DNA from: Streptomyces sp. NBC_00654
GTDB lineage: Bacteria > Actinomycetota > Actinomycetes > Streptomycetales > Streptomycetaceae
Length of the DNA: 64,000 bases
Assembly: GCF_026341775.1 (NCBI RefSeq)
Contig: NZ_JAPEOB010000003.1
Span: forward strand, 868,001 to 932,000
Reading direction: 5' to 3'
Shown here: piece by piece, positions 10,542-18,551 of the stretch
How the letters are laid out: the number at the start of each line of letters is the position of its first letter
Numbering within the stretch: the stretch's first letter is position 1
The notes under the pieces: model-generated
What the model saw: the letters and a program-made list of their open reading frames with translations, nothing else
Told to the model about the DNA's origin: nothing
The model's database searches: none
Made by a program: the position numbers and the translations under genes

Positions 10542-11707
10542 GCCGCCGCCCCCGTCCTCTCGTTCGCGTCCTTCGCGGCCGCGCCCACGCCTGTGCCCGT
10601 GCCCGCGCCCACGCCTGTGCCCGTGCCCGCGCCCGCGCCTGTGCCCACGCTCGTCCCTTTGTCCGTCCCGCCACCGGCCTTCGCGCCCGGGGACTCCTCG
10701 TCCGCCGCGCCGCGCCCCGTCAGCCGCAGGAACACATCGTCCAGGCTGGGCCTGCGCAGCCCGATGTCCTCGACAGCGATCCCCTCGTCGCTGAGCACCC
10801 GCGCCACCTCCGTCAGCGCGGCCACCCGGTCGGCGACCTGCGCGTGCACCCGGCGGGCCGTGTCGTCCGTGATGACGAGTCCGCCCCCGGCCACCCGGTC
10901 CACCGCCCGCGCCACCGCCGGGAGATCACCCTCCTCGGCGGCGACGACCTCGATCCGGTCCCCGCCGATCCTGTTCTTCAGCCCGTCCGGGGTGTCGTCG
11001 GCGATGGCCCGGCCCCGGTCGATGACGGTGATGTGCGACGCGAGCCGGTCCGCCTCGTCCAGATACTGCGTGGTGAGCAGGACCGTCGTACCGCCCGTCA
11101 CCATCGCCCGTACCGCGTCCCAGACCTCGCCCCGGCCGCGCGGGTCGAGCCCGGTCGTGGGCTCGTCCAGGAACAGCACGGCGGGCGCCAGGATCATGGA
11201 GGCGGCCAGGTCCAGCCGCCGCCGCATGCCGCCGCTGTACTCCTTGGCCCCCCGGTCCGCGGCCTCCACCAGGTCGAACTGTTCCAGCAGCTCCCCCGCC
11301 CGCTGCCGGGCCCGCCCGGCGCCGAGGTGGAACAGGCGGCCGAACATCTCCAGGTTCTGCCGGCCGGTGAGGACCTCGTCGACGGCGGCGTACTGGCCGG
11401 CCAGCCCGATCCTGCTCCGTACGAGCCGGGGTTCGCGCCCCACGTCGAGCCCCGCCACCTCGGCCCGCCCGCCGTCGAACCGCAGCAGGGTCGCGAGGAC
11501 CCGCACGGCCGTGGTCTTGCCCGCGCCGTTCGGCCCGAGCAGACCGTGCACGGTGCCGGGGCGGACCGCGAGGTCGAACCCGTCGAGCGCCCGCTTCTCC
11601 CCGCCGCTCCCCTTCTCCCCGTCCTTCCCCCGGTCCTTCCTCCGCCCCTTCTCCCGGTACCGCTTCACGACGCCTTCGGCCAGGACCGCGTATCCGGACG
11701 CAGACAT
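10538..11707 (-). CDS. ABC exporter ATPase (DrrA-like)
   Basis: A 389-residue ATP-binding subunit. Walker A is GPNGAGKTT (about residue 58), the signature is [12 protein letters not shown], Walker B is [14 protein letters not shown], and the DrrA-type C-terminal domain ends [17 protein letters not shown]. The ATG at 11707 follows GGAGGGGGT and fits the conserved start. Two stretches are unusual: a Lys/Asp/Arg-rich insertion near residues 15-35 before the ATPase core, and a C-terminal Gly/Thr/Val tail encoded by 24-base tandem repeats at 10581-10652. The permease gene overlaps its end. Confidence 0.92.
   Translation of the reverse strand: MSASGYAVLAEGVVKRYREKGRRKDRGKDGEKGSGGEKRALDGFDLAVRPGTVHGLLGPNGAGKTTAVRVLATLLRFDGGRAEVAGLDVGREPRLVRSRIGLAGQYAAVDEVLTGRQNLEMFGRLFHLGAGRARQRAGELLEQFDLVEAADRGAKEYSGGMRRRLDLAASMILAPAVLFLDEPTTGLDPRGRGEVWDAVRAMVTGGTTVLLTTQYLDEADRLASHITVIDRGRAIADDTPDGLKNRIGGDRIEVVAAEEGDLPAVARAVDRVAGGGLVITDDTARRVHAQVADRVAALTEVARVLSDEGIAVEDIGLRRPSLDDVFLRLTGRGAADEESPGAKAGGGTDKGTSVGTGAGAGTGTGVGAGTGTGVGAAAKDANERTGAAA
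10581..10652. repeat. Three 24-base tandem repeats inside the ABC ATPase gene
   Basis: Units at 10581-10604, 10605-10628 and 10629-10652 share most of their bases. The first two are identical and the third differs at a few positions. Each encodes eight residues of a Gly/Thr/Val/Ala-rich tail on the minus strand, beyond the conserved DrrA C-terminus. Copy number is likely to vary between strains. Confidence 0.85.
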
Positions 11708-11753
11708 GGCACACCCCCTCCACAGAGACGACCAGAACTCTCGGATCAGAACT

Positions 11754-11789
11754 GGGTACACCGTACCCGATGGCGAGTACACCGTACTC
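11754..11789. promoter_or_regulatory. Paired TetR operators between the ABC exporter and its regulator
   Basis: Two 15-base palindromes, GGGTACACCGTACCC at 11754-11768 and GAGTACACCGTACTC at 11775-11789, share the core GTACACCGTAC. Their centres are 21 bases apart, two helical turns, so dimers would bind the same face. The second overlaps the expected -35 position of the TetR gene, whose -10 (TACTCT, 11808-11813) lies 7 bases before its ATG. Autoregulation together with repression of the exporter is the natural reading. Confidence 0.8.
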
Positions 11790-11820
11790 AATTTCCGACC
11801 GGCGCATTACTCTGGTGCTC

Positions 11821-12603
11821 ATGACGAGAAACGGTTCGGCAGCGGAAACGGATGGCACGACCACCGGGAGCGGCGACATCGCGCGCAGCCTGGAGCTCCT
11901 GTGGAGCACCGGCGACCGCCCCAGCCGCGGCCCGAAACCGGGTCTCACCCTGGACCGGATCGTCACCACCGCCGTCGCCGTGGCGGACGCGGAGGGGCTG
12001 GCCGCCGTCTCGATGCGCCGGCTCTCCACCGAGCTGGGCACCGGCACGATGTCGCTCTACCGCTACGTCCCAGGCAAGGCCGAACTGCTGGACCTGATGC
12101 TCGACCGGGTCCTCGGCGAACCGCTCACCGGCGGCGCCGCCGACGTGCCCGCGGACTGGCACGACGCCATCGACGCGATGGCCCGCTCCTATCTGGGCAA
12201 CCTCCGCCGCCACCCCTGGCTGCTCAAGATCAACCAGGCCCGCACGGTGCTCGGCCCCAGCGCCCTGCGCGGCCTGGAACTGGCCCTCACCGGCCTGCGC
12301 GGCATGGGCCTGTCCGACCCCGAGCTGATCGGCGTGATCATCACCGTCAACAGCTTCGTCGAGGGCCTCGCCCGCACCCAGAGCCATGCCGTGGAGGCCG
12401 TGCGGCAGACGGGCCTGAGCGACGCGGACTTCTGGGAGGGCCAGCACCCCTACCTGGAGCGGGCCATGCTCAGCGGCGAGTACCCGATGATGGCGGGCAT
12501 GGCGGAGGACACCTTCAGCCCCGACTTCGACCACTTCGAGTTCGGACTGCGGCGACTGATCGACGGCTTCGAAGTGCTCGTCCAGGAGCGCGCGAGGGGA
12601 TGA
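11821..12603 (+). CDS. TetR/AcrR family regulator (TetR_C class) of the ABC exporter
   Basis: A 260-residue regulator. The helix-turn-helix is in LTLDRIVTTAVAVADAEG to ELGTGTMSLYRYVPGKAEL (about residues 40-95), and the C-terminal ligand domain is of the TetR_C type used by tetracycline- and drug-responsive repressors. A hydrophilic N-terminal extension of about 35 residues precedes the DNA-binding domain. The ATG at 11821 has no ribosome-binding site but has TACTCT 7 bases upstream, indicating a leaderless transcript. It is divergent from the exporter genes with two shared operators between. Confidence 0.9.
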   Translation: MTRNGSAAETDGTTTGSGDIARSLELLWSTGDRPSRGPKPGLTLDRIVTTAVAVADAEGLAAVSMRRLSTELGTGTMSLYRYVPGKAELLDLMLDRVLGEPLTGGAADVPADWHDAIDAMARSYLGNLRRHPWLLKINQARTVLGPSALRGLELALTGLRGMGLSDPELIGVIITVNSFVEGLARTQSHAVEAVRQTGLSDADFWEGQHPYLERAMLSGEYPMMAGMAEDTFSPDFDHFEFGLRRLIDGFEVLVQERARG

Positions 12604-12634
12604 CGGCGGTCCGGGTCCGTGCGCCAATGGAGAC

Positions 12635-13033
12635 ATGGACGCCAGCCGGGAGCTCGCTCCTTTCGTCAGGCAGTACGCCGTCCTGCTGAGCACCCACCGG
12701 CAGGACGGTTCCGTCGTGGGCACCCCCGTCAACATCGCCGTCGAGGGTGATCACGCGTTCATCCGCACCTTCTCCTCCGCGTGGAAGGTCGAGCGGATGA
12801 GGAACCACCCGGAGGTGGAGATCGCCCCGTGCACGGTGCGGGGCAGGCCCACCGGCCCACGGATCAGGGCCTACGCGCGGCTGCTCCGCGCGGGTACGAA
12901 GGAGAACACCCACGCGGCACGGATGCTGTCGCGCAAGTACCCGGTGATGCACGGGGTACTGGTCCCGCTCGCGCACCGGCTGAAGCGTGACCGGACGCTC
13001 CACTACGAGGTGTGGCCGATTCCGGACGAATGA
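12635..13033 (+). CDS. PPOX-class flavin/F420-dependent enzyme
   Basis: A 132-residue single-domain split-barrel protein of the PNPOx-like (Rv1155-type) family. The pattern includes LLSTHRQDGSVVGTPVNIAV, then IRTFSSAWKVERMRNHPEVEIAPC, the cofactor-phosphate strand region seen in F420- or FMN-binding members. It lies 31 bases downstream of the TetR gene and on the same strand, so co-transcription is possible. The reaction and substrate are not evident from sequence. Confidence 0.85.
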   Translation: MDASRELAPFVRQYAVLLSTHRQDGSVVGTPVNIAVEGDHAFIRTFSSAWKVERMRNHPEVEIAPCTVRGRPTGPRIRAYARLLRAGTKENTHAARMLSRKYPVMHGVLVPLAHRLKRDRTLHYEVWPIPDE

Positions 13034-13337
13034 GCCGGTACGAAGACGCATCCGCAGCGGACCCCGTACGCCACCACTCATATCGGCAATCCGCCGCGAC
13101 TGAAACGTGTGACCTCTCCCCGCGCGCTCTCGATCTAGACATTCATGGACGTATTCCGGCCCGGGGAGCCGTGAATGATTGCCATACACACCTGCCTTCC
13201 AGGATGTTCGTAGGGCAAGCGCGAGAGACGAGACGGTGGAAGGGACTCACGGGGGCGGCGAATGCATTTTCGACACGTCTTCATTTGCCCGACCGTGACA
13301 TAGCCTCCCCGTTCGTTCATCGAATGAAGGAGAAATG
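13034..13337 (+). promoter_or_regulatory. Upstream region of the secreted crystallin-like gene
   Basis: This gap of about 300 bases holds no gene that I can support. GAAGGAG at 13326-13332 is the ribosome-binding site for the next gene. The segment from about 13125 to 13310 is less GC-rich than its flanks, as expected for a promoter region. I could not pick a convincing -35/-10 pair. Confidence 0.4.
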
Positions 13338-13691
13338 GTGATCTCGAAGACGAAGAGGATTGCCCGTTCCGTGGCCGTGGCGTTCGCCGCCACCGCGGCG
13401 GTCACCATGGCCCTGCCCTCGGGCAACGCCTACGCCATCGACCACGTCGAATGCCGTGGTGGGGAGAACTTCCTGAAGATCTGGTCGCACCTGGACGGTC
13501 GCAGCAGTGTGGACTGCTACGCCAACGGGGGGCGGACCAGCTTCGGAGGCTGGTGGGTCGACCGCATCTCGACGGGCAACAACGACCTCATCTACTACGA
13601 CGAGAACGGCGACTCGGTGCGCGTCAACCGGTGGACCGACATCACGTTCCCGAACCGTCCCCCGAAGGTCAAGGACATCGAAATCATTTAG
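13338..13691 (+). CDS. Secreted beta/gamma-crystallin-fold protein
   Basis: A 117-residue precursor with a classical signal peptide ending NAYA before IDHVECRGGENFLKIW, leaving about 84 mature residues with two cysteines. The mature sequence, with its YDENGDSVRVNRW segment, resembles the Streptomyces beta/gamma-crystallin domain proteins that include a killer-toxin-like protein and relatives of the SMPI metalloproteinase inhibitor. I prefer the GTG at 13338, which is 5 bases from AAGGAG; the ATG at 13335 would be only 2 bases away. Monocistronic, with repeats and a hairpin downstream. Role (inhibitor, toxin or cell-surface protein) cannot be decided. Confidence 0.8.
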   Translation: MISKTKRIARSVAVAFAATAAVTMALPSGNAYAIDHVECRGGENFLKIWSHLDGRSSVDCYANGGRTSFGGWWVDRISTGNNDLIYYDENGDSVRVNRWTDITFPNRPPKVKDIEII

Positions 13692-13748
13692 CGGATGAAC
13701 GGACCGGCGGACGGGCGGGCCACTGTCCGGGAAGGGCGTGCCGATTCA

Positions 13749-13848
13749 CGATGCACGACCCTTCGCAATGCACAGCCCTTCGCGATGCACGGCCTTCGCA
13801 ATACGCGGCCTTCGCGATGCACGCCCTTCGCGAATTCACGACCCTTCG
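13749..13848. repeat. Six-copy 16-18 base tandem repeat
   Basis: Units at 13749-13765, 13766-13782, 13783-13798, 13799-13814, 13815-13830 and 13831-13848 follow the pattern CRATGCACRRCCCTTCG. They alternate CGATG and CAATG starts and lie between the crystallin-like gene and the terminator. The region is not coding in any convincing frame. Confidence 0.85.
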
Positions 13849-13914
13849 CCGATTCGCTTCACTTCCCGAACTGGCTGAATTCATCGTGGGGTTGAATTCA
13901 CCCATGCCCGGCCG

Positions 13915-13955
13915 GCCGATACAGGCCGCGTGCTCACCGCGCGGCCTGTATCGGC
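13915..13955. terminator. Bidirectional hairpin terminator
   Basis: A perfect 16-base-pair stem (13915-13930 with 13940-13955) and 9-base loop lie between two convergent genes, the crystallin-like gene and the exported propeller-like gene. It can serve both strands. Confidence 0.75.
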
Positions 13956-13989
13956 ATGTTCCGGTGGCCGTCGCCCCGCGCGCCTCGCC

Positions 13990-14991
13990 TCACCCTTGCC
14001 CGCGCCGCCTCCGCAGGGCGAACCAGATGACCGCCACCCCGGCGATGACGACCGCGCCCAGCGTCATGCTCCCCTTCTCCCCGCCGTCGTCCGCGCTGTC
14101 CCCGCCGCCACCGCCGGACCCCCGGCCGGCGCTCCCGGAACCGCCCCCCGAGGTCTTGCCGCCGCTCCCGCCCGGGACCTCCACCCGCTCCACATCGCTC
14201 CGCCTCCCCTCCGAGCCGAACATCAGCGCCGAGCCGTCCGCCGTGTACGTCACCGACTCCGCCTGTCCCTGGAACGGGGCGCTCACCGCGCGGTCGTCGC
14301 CGAGCCTGCCGCCCTCGAAGGCGTACGCGCGAGCGCTGAAGTAGGACCGCAGCACCAGCTCGGTCCCGTCCGGCGAGAACGCCCCGTCCGTCACCCACGG
14401 CACCTCCCCCACCCTCCGGAACACATTGGTCCCGCCGGTGGAGAGCTTCGCGGGCCCCTCGTAGAGCCCGCCGCCGTCCTCGTTCTTCGAGGCGATGTAC
14501 ACCCGGCCGGTCTTCGGGTGGACCATCATCGCCTCGGCGTTGCGCGCCCCGTCCGCGTACGTCACATCGAACTGGGTCGCCGTGACGGTGGCGTCGCGCA
14601 GCTGCTTCGGCTCGGGGAAGCGGTAGATCCAGACGTGGTCCCACGTCCCGTTCAGGTTGTCGCCGATGTCACCGACGTACACGTTGCCGTCGGGTCCGAT
14701 CGAGATCGCCTCGACGTCACGGGGCTCGCCGACGCCGCGCATGGTGATCGTCGCGACGGTCTTCCCGGTGCGGGAGTCGACGGCGTAGATGTACGGACCG
14801 TCGTCGCTGTCGTTGTGCGTCCAGTAGATGCCCGGGTGGGTGGGGCTGGCGGCCAGACCGCTGGACTCGGTGATCCTGGGGTCCTCGATCGTGAAGCTCC
14901 GATCGGCTCCGCCGTCGTCGGCCACGGCGAGGGCCGCCCCCGGGAACAGCAGGAGCGTGGCGGCACCGAAGGCAGTCAGATACGAGCGCAT
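13990..14991 (-). CDS. Exported beta-propeller-like protein with C-terminal membrane anchor
   Basis: A 333-residue protein. The signal peptide ends GAALAVA near residue 23. A region of repeated blade-like strands follows (IYWTHNDSDDGPYIYAVD, VYVGDIGDNLNGTWD, AEAMMVHPKTGRVYIASK), resembling esterase-like or SMP-30-like propellers. A Gly/Ser-rich linker (about 285-310) then leads to one membrane helix and an RRRRGQ tail, a cell-surface anchoring layout. GACACT lies 7 bases before the ATG, suggesting a leaderless transcript. The ligand or enzymatic activity is unknown; the acidic GDIGDN and NDSDD loops could bind calcium. Confidence 0.75.
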   Translation of the reverse strand: MRSYLTAFGAATLLLFPGAALAVADDGGADRSFTIEDPRITESSGLAASPTHPGIYWTHNDSDDGPYIYAVDSRTGKTVATITMRGVGEPRDVEAISIGPDGNVYVGDIGDNLNGTWDHVWIYRFPEPKQLRDATVTATQFDVTYADGARNAEAMMVHPKTGRVYIASKNEDGGGLYEGPAKLSTGGTNVFRRVGEVPWVTDGAFSPDGTELVLRSYFSARAYAFEGGRLGDDRAVSAPFQGQAESVTYTADGSALMFGSEGRRSDVERVEVPGGSGGKTSGGGSGSAGRGSGGGGGDSADDGGEKGSMTLGAVVIAGVAVIWFALRRRRGQG

Positions 14992-15051
14992 GGGCTCAAG
15001 TGTCCATCGTCACGTCGCAGGCCGACGCGCTGATCGGCCATGATGGCGCAT

Positions 15052-15738
15052 ATGCGTTTTCTGCTTGTCGGCGATTCCATGACGATCGGGCGCGCCGGCG
15101 ACTTCACCTGGCGCTTCCGTATGTGGCAGCACCTCGAAGCGACCCTCGGCGGGGGTTTCGCGTTCGTCGGCCCGCGCACGGAGCTGTACGACACCGAGGC
15201 GGGCGCCCCGCTCTCGTACGCGTACGGCGCCCCGTCCTTCCCCGCCGGGGCCCGCGCGCACCTCGCGGGCTGGGGCGAGGGCTGGCTGCACATGGCGCCG
15301 GTGATCGCGGACGCGGTCACCGGGACCCGCGCCGACGTCCTGCTCGTCTCGCTCGGCCTGATCGACCTCGGGTTCTACACGGACAGCGCGCAGACCGCGC
15401 GGAACGCCCGCGCGTTCATCGCTGCGGCCCGCGCCGCCAACCCCCGTATCAGGATCGTGCTCCTGCCCGTGATACCCAACGTCCGGGCGGAGTCGGACGC
15501 CCCCTTCGCCGCCGAGTGCGAGCGCTTCAACGAACTCCTCGCCAAGGCGGTCGCCGACCTCGACGAAGCCGCCTCCCCGCTGCTGCTGGCCTCGCGCCCG
15601 ACCGGGTACGACATCCACACGGACACGTACGACGGCACGCACCCCGGCCCGAGCGGCGAGCACAAACTGGCGGCGGCCTTCGCCGACGCGATGCACCAGG
15701 CGTGGGGACTGGGCGGGCCGTACACGCCCCACGGCTGA
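15052..15738 (+). CDS. SGNH/GDSL-type hydrolase
   Basis: A 228-residue cytoplasmic-looking SGNH hydrolase. Block I is LLVGDSMTIG with the nucleophile serine. Block III glycine and asparagine are less clear (LLVSLGLIDLG). The C-terminal block is DGTHPGPSGEHKLAAAF with the catalytic Asp and His. Two earlier in-frame ATGs (15040, 15043) exist. I choose 15052 because it begins the conserved MRFLLVGDS and because CATGAT lies exactly 7 bases upstream, a leaderless arrangement. There is no ribosome-binding site. Ester substrate unknown. Confidence 0.82.
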   Translation: MRFLLVGDSMTIGRAGDFTWRFRMWQHLEATLGGGFAFVGPRTELYDTEAGAPLSYAYGAPSFPAGARAHLAGWGEGWLHMAPVIADAVTGTRADVLLVSLGLIDLGFYTDSAQTARNARAFIAAARAANPRIRIVLLPVIPNVRAESDAPFAAECERFNELLAKAVADLDEAASPLLLASRPTGYDIHTDTYDGTHPGPSGEHKLAAAFADAMHQAWGLGGPYTPHG

Positions 15739-15817
15739 AACCGCTGCGCCCACCCGCCCCCGGACCTTACGGTGGTGCCTCATCGGCCGAGTGACGATCA
15801 GGTACGGGGGTGGGTCA

Positions 15818-16282
15818 ATGGACCCGATTTCGCTGGGTGTTCTGGCCGCGCTGGCAGGCGGCGCGGGCGGGGAGATCGGCCGTCAGGCCTGGTCCGGGCT
15901 GACGGGCCTGGTGCGCCGGCGCCGGGACCCCGCGCCGGGAACGCCCGAGGGTTCGGCCCCGGAGCCCGACTCCGCCGAGACGGCGCTGACCGCGCTGGAA
16001 GGCAGCCCCGGGGACCGGGAGCGGGCCGGGGAACTCGCACAGGCGCTGCGTACCCAGGTCGCCGCGGACGAGGCCTTCGCCCGCGCGGTACGGGTGTGGG
16101 AGGCGATGTTCCAGGCCTCGCTGACCGCGGACCCGGAGGCGGCGGAGGAGCTGGAGACGGCCGTCCGGGCGGTCGACCCCGAGGCCGTGGCCCCGGGGTC
16201 CGTGCACAACGACTTCCGCGACAGCACGTTCAGCGGCCCGGTGCAGGGCAGCGGCACCCAGCACAACACGTTCAACAAGTAG
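15818..16282 (+). CDS. Small actinobacterial protein with a possible amyloid-signalling (RHIM/BASS-like) C-terminus
   Basis: A 154-residue protein starting MDPISLGVLAALAGGAGGE, preceded by GGGGGTGGG at 15806-15814. The N-terminus is a hydrophobic Gly/Ala helix region followed by a basic RRRR patch. A helical acidic middle follows (about 35-125). The last 25 residues are different: HNDFRDSTFSGPVQGSGTQ then HNTFNK. An N/Q/G/S-rich tail of this form with a V-Q-G core resembles RHIM-like or BASS motifs that nucleate amyloid in actinobacterial signalling and cell-death systems. No NLR-type partner is next door. TACGGT at 15768-15773 may be the -10. The function is not known. Confidence 0.6.
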   Translation: MDPISLGVLAALAGGAGGEIGRQAWSGLTGLVRRRRDPAPGTPEGSAPEPDSAETALTALEGSPGDRERAGELAQALRTQVAADEAFARAVRVWEAMFQASLTADPEAAEELETAVRAVDPEAVAPGSVHNDFRDSTFSGPVQGSGTQHNTFNK

Positions 16283-16321
16283 CCGGTCTCCCGTGTCCCC
16301 GTCGGCGGGCGTCCTGCTCCG

Positions 16322-17866
16322 CTACGGGGTGAGGGCGTCCGCGGACACCAGCGTGTCGTCGCGGAAGCAGAGCCGGTACGCGTCGCCCGACCGGTCGTCG
16401 AACCGGTCGGCCGTCATCGCGTAGTACGAGCACGATGTGCCGGGTCCGGCCGGCTCGGCCTCCACCGGGCGGTGGCCGGTCCGGCGTTCCGGCAACAGGG
16501 GCTCGGCCTCGGACCGGGCCATGCCCACCCGCAGCCGGGCGAAGTCGCCGGGTTCCAGGACCGACCGGGACACCGACCACATCTCCCACCCCATGAGCAC
16601 CAGCGACAGCGACGCCCCCGCCACCAGCGGCACCAGGACCGCGGCAACCAGCGTCCGACGCACCCGGCGCCCGGCGTGACGGTGCTCCCGGGGCAGCGCG
16701 CCGCCCTCGCCACCCGGCCCGCCGGACCGGAGAGCGACGGGAGTGATGGGTGTGACGGGTGCGACGGGCCGCGAGGGGGTGTGCGGAATCCGGGCGGCGA
16801 CCGCGAAGCCCCCGTCGCGCGGACCGTGGGTGAAGGTGCCCCCGGCCAGCCGCACCCGCTCGTCGAGCCCGATGAGCCCGTGGCCACCGTGGGCTCCGCT
16901 CCCTGGTGGCACGGCTGGGGCGGCGCCCGGGGATGGCCCGTTCTCGACCACCACTTCGGTCTCGTCGGCCGAGTGCGCGACGCGAACGCGCGCCGTGGTG
17001 TGCGGGGCGTGCTTGGCGACGTTGGTGAGCGCCTCCTGCACGACGCGGTGCACGGCCCGCTCGACGACCGGGGGAACGCGGTCCGCCCTGCCGTCGACGC
17101 GCAGGTCGACCGAGAGCCCGGACGCGGAGGCCTCGTCGGCCAGCCGGGCGACCCGGGACACGGAGGCGGCCGGGCCGCCGCGACCGCCACCGGCACCGGC
17201 ACCGCCGCCGACGCCCTCGTCCGGGGTTCCCGTGGGGCTCAGGGGCGCGTCGTCGGTCCCGTCACGCAGGACGCTGATCACTTCCCCGAGCCGCTCCACC
17301 GCGGCCCCGGCCCTGGCCCTGATGTCCCCGGCCGCCCGCCGGTGCCGGTCATCGAGGTCGGCGGCGAGGCTCAGCGCGCCCGCCGAAAGGGCGATCAGGC
17401 TGAGGTCGTGGCCGAGGACGTCGTGCATGTCGTGGGCGATCCGGGCCCGTTCGCGCAGCCGGGCCTGCTCGGCGACCAGCCGTTGTTCGCGCTCCAGTTG
17501 TGCCGCCCGCTCCCACCCGGCCCGGACGAGCTGCCGGTACTGGCGCCGGAACCGTCCCGCGAACCACGGCAGCATCGCCGCGACGACCACCACGGCCACG
17601 AACCGGCTGCCCAGCGGCAGCCACGACGGCACCAGGGCCACCGCCACCACCCCGGCCGCGACGACGGCGACCAGCGCGAGCACGGTGGGCCGGGCCCGTC
17701 CCGCCCGCTGCCCGGCGAGGAACGCGGCGACCGCCGCCGGAACCGCCCACCACAGGCTGACCATGCTCAGGCCCACCCCCGCCGCAGCGGCGGCGGCAGC
17801 GGCCGCCCCGGCCGGATCCCCGGGCCGGGTCCGCGGTCCCGCACCGCCGCGCTTCGCACTGTCCAT
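16322..17866 (-). CDS. Orphan two-component histidine kinase (HisKA_3) with extra C-terminal domain
   Basis: A 514-residue kinase. Several N-terminal membrane segments lie within residues 20-100. A HisKA_3 dimerisation/phosphotransfer box, ARIAHDMHDVLGHDLSLIAL, follows near residue 140, then an HATPase domain with N-box VVQEALTNVAKHA and G-box HGGHGLIGLDERV. Unlike the usual NarL-type kinases it continues: another membrane helix (about 410-430) and a C-terminal stretch FARLRVGMARSEAEPLLPE with two further cysteines, resembling a BamE/SmpA-type exported module. No response regulator gene adjoins it. TACCGT 6 bases before the ATG suggests leaderless transcription. Confidence 0.85.
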   Translation of the reverse strand: MDSAKRGGAGPRTRPGDPAGAAAAAAAAAGVGLSMVSLWWAVPAAVAAFLAGQRAGRARPTVLALVAVVAAGVVAVALVPSWLPLGSRFVAVVVVAAMLPWFAGRFRRQYRQLVRAGWERAAQLEREQRLVAEQARLRERARIAHDMHDVLGHDLSLIALSAGALSLAADLDDRHRRAAGDIRARAGAAVERLGEVISVLRDGTDDAPLSPTGTPDEGVGGGAGAGGGRGGPAASVSRVARLADEASASGLSVDLRVDGRADRVPPVVERAVHRVVQEALTNVAKHAPHTTARVRVAHSADETEVVVENGPSPGAAPAVPPGSGAHGGHGLIGLDERVRLAGGTFTHGPRDGGFAVAARIPHTPSRPVAPVTPITPVALRSGGPGGEGGALPREHRHAGRRVRRTLVAAVLVPLVAGASLSLVLMGWEMWSVSRSVLEPGDFARLRVGMARSEAEPLLPERRTGHRPVEAEPAGPGTSCSYYAMTADRFDDRSGDAYRLCFRDDTLVSADALTP

Positions 17867-17909
17867 ACGAGGACGGTACTGAGCGTGGAGTCCCCGGGTC
17901 CCGCCCAGG

Positions 17910-18548
17910 TCACTCCACCTGCTGCGACCCCAGCATCGTCAGCGCCAGCTCGGTGAGTTCACCGGACACCTCGGCGGGCCGGGCCCGCCGGGGCCGGCGG
18001 CTGTGGTGGGCCATCAGCTCGTGGACCGTACCGACCATCACCATCACGTCGACCCGGTGGTCCCGGTCCTCCGCCTCCCCCCGGTCCACCGCCCGCTCGG
18101 CCTCCCCGGTCAGGAACTCCGTCCACAGGGCCCGCCACAGCTTGCAGTGCTCGTCCACCGTGGCGCTCACGCCCAGCACCTCGACGAAGGTCACCCGGGC
18201 CTCGCGCGGATCGCGGGTGACGGCCTCCACGTAGGCGTCGAAGAGGCGCCGGACGCGCTCGGCGGTCCCGCACTCGTCCATGCCCTTGGCGAGCAGGGCG
18301 TTCTCCGCGGCCCGCAGCCCGCTCGTCGTCACCCGGTTGTGCAGCGCGACGAGCAGCCCCTCACGCGAGCCGTACTCCTTGCGCAGCACCTCGGCCGGAA
18401 CCCCGGCCGCCGCGCAGATCGCCAGCTCGGTCGTCTCCGCGTACCCGACGACTCCGAACAGTTCCCGGGCCGCGTTGAGGAGTTGCTCGCGCGCCTGGTT
18501 CCGGAGCGTGTCACCGGGGCCAGTGCGCTGAGCCGGCCAGTTGTCCAC
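17910..18548 (-). CDS. TetR/AcrR family regulator
   Basis: A 212-residue regulator with an N-terminal helix-turn-helix (AARELFGVVGYAETTELAICA through AEVLRKEYGSREGLL, about residues 25-65). The start is one of two adjacent GTG codons; the second, at 18548, is 7 bases from AAGGAGG (18556-18562) and is preferred. It lies 43 bases upstream of the orphan kinase on the same strand, and it is downstream of a P450 pseudogene that may once have been its target. Ligand unknown. Confidence 0.88.
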   Translation of the reverse strand: MDNWPAQRTGPGDTLRNQAREQLLNAARELFGVVGYAETTELAICAAAGVPAEVLRKEYGSREGLLVALHNRVTTSGLRAAENALLAKGMDECGTAERVRRLFDAYVEAVTRDPREARVTFVEVLGVSATVDEHCKLWRALWTEFLTGEAERAVDRGEAEDRDHRVDVMVMVGTVHELMAHHSRRPRRARPAEVSGELTELALTMLGSQQVE

Positions 18549-18551
18549 CAC

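Noticed and set aside
13695..13905. Short frames through the six-unit repeat
   Set aside because: They read the repeat in different frames on both strands with no start signal; a non-coding repeat explains them better.
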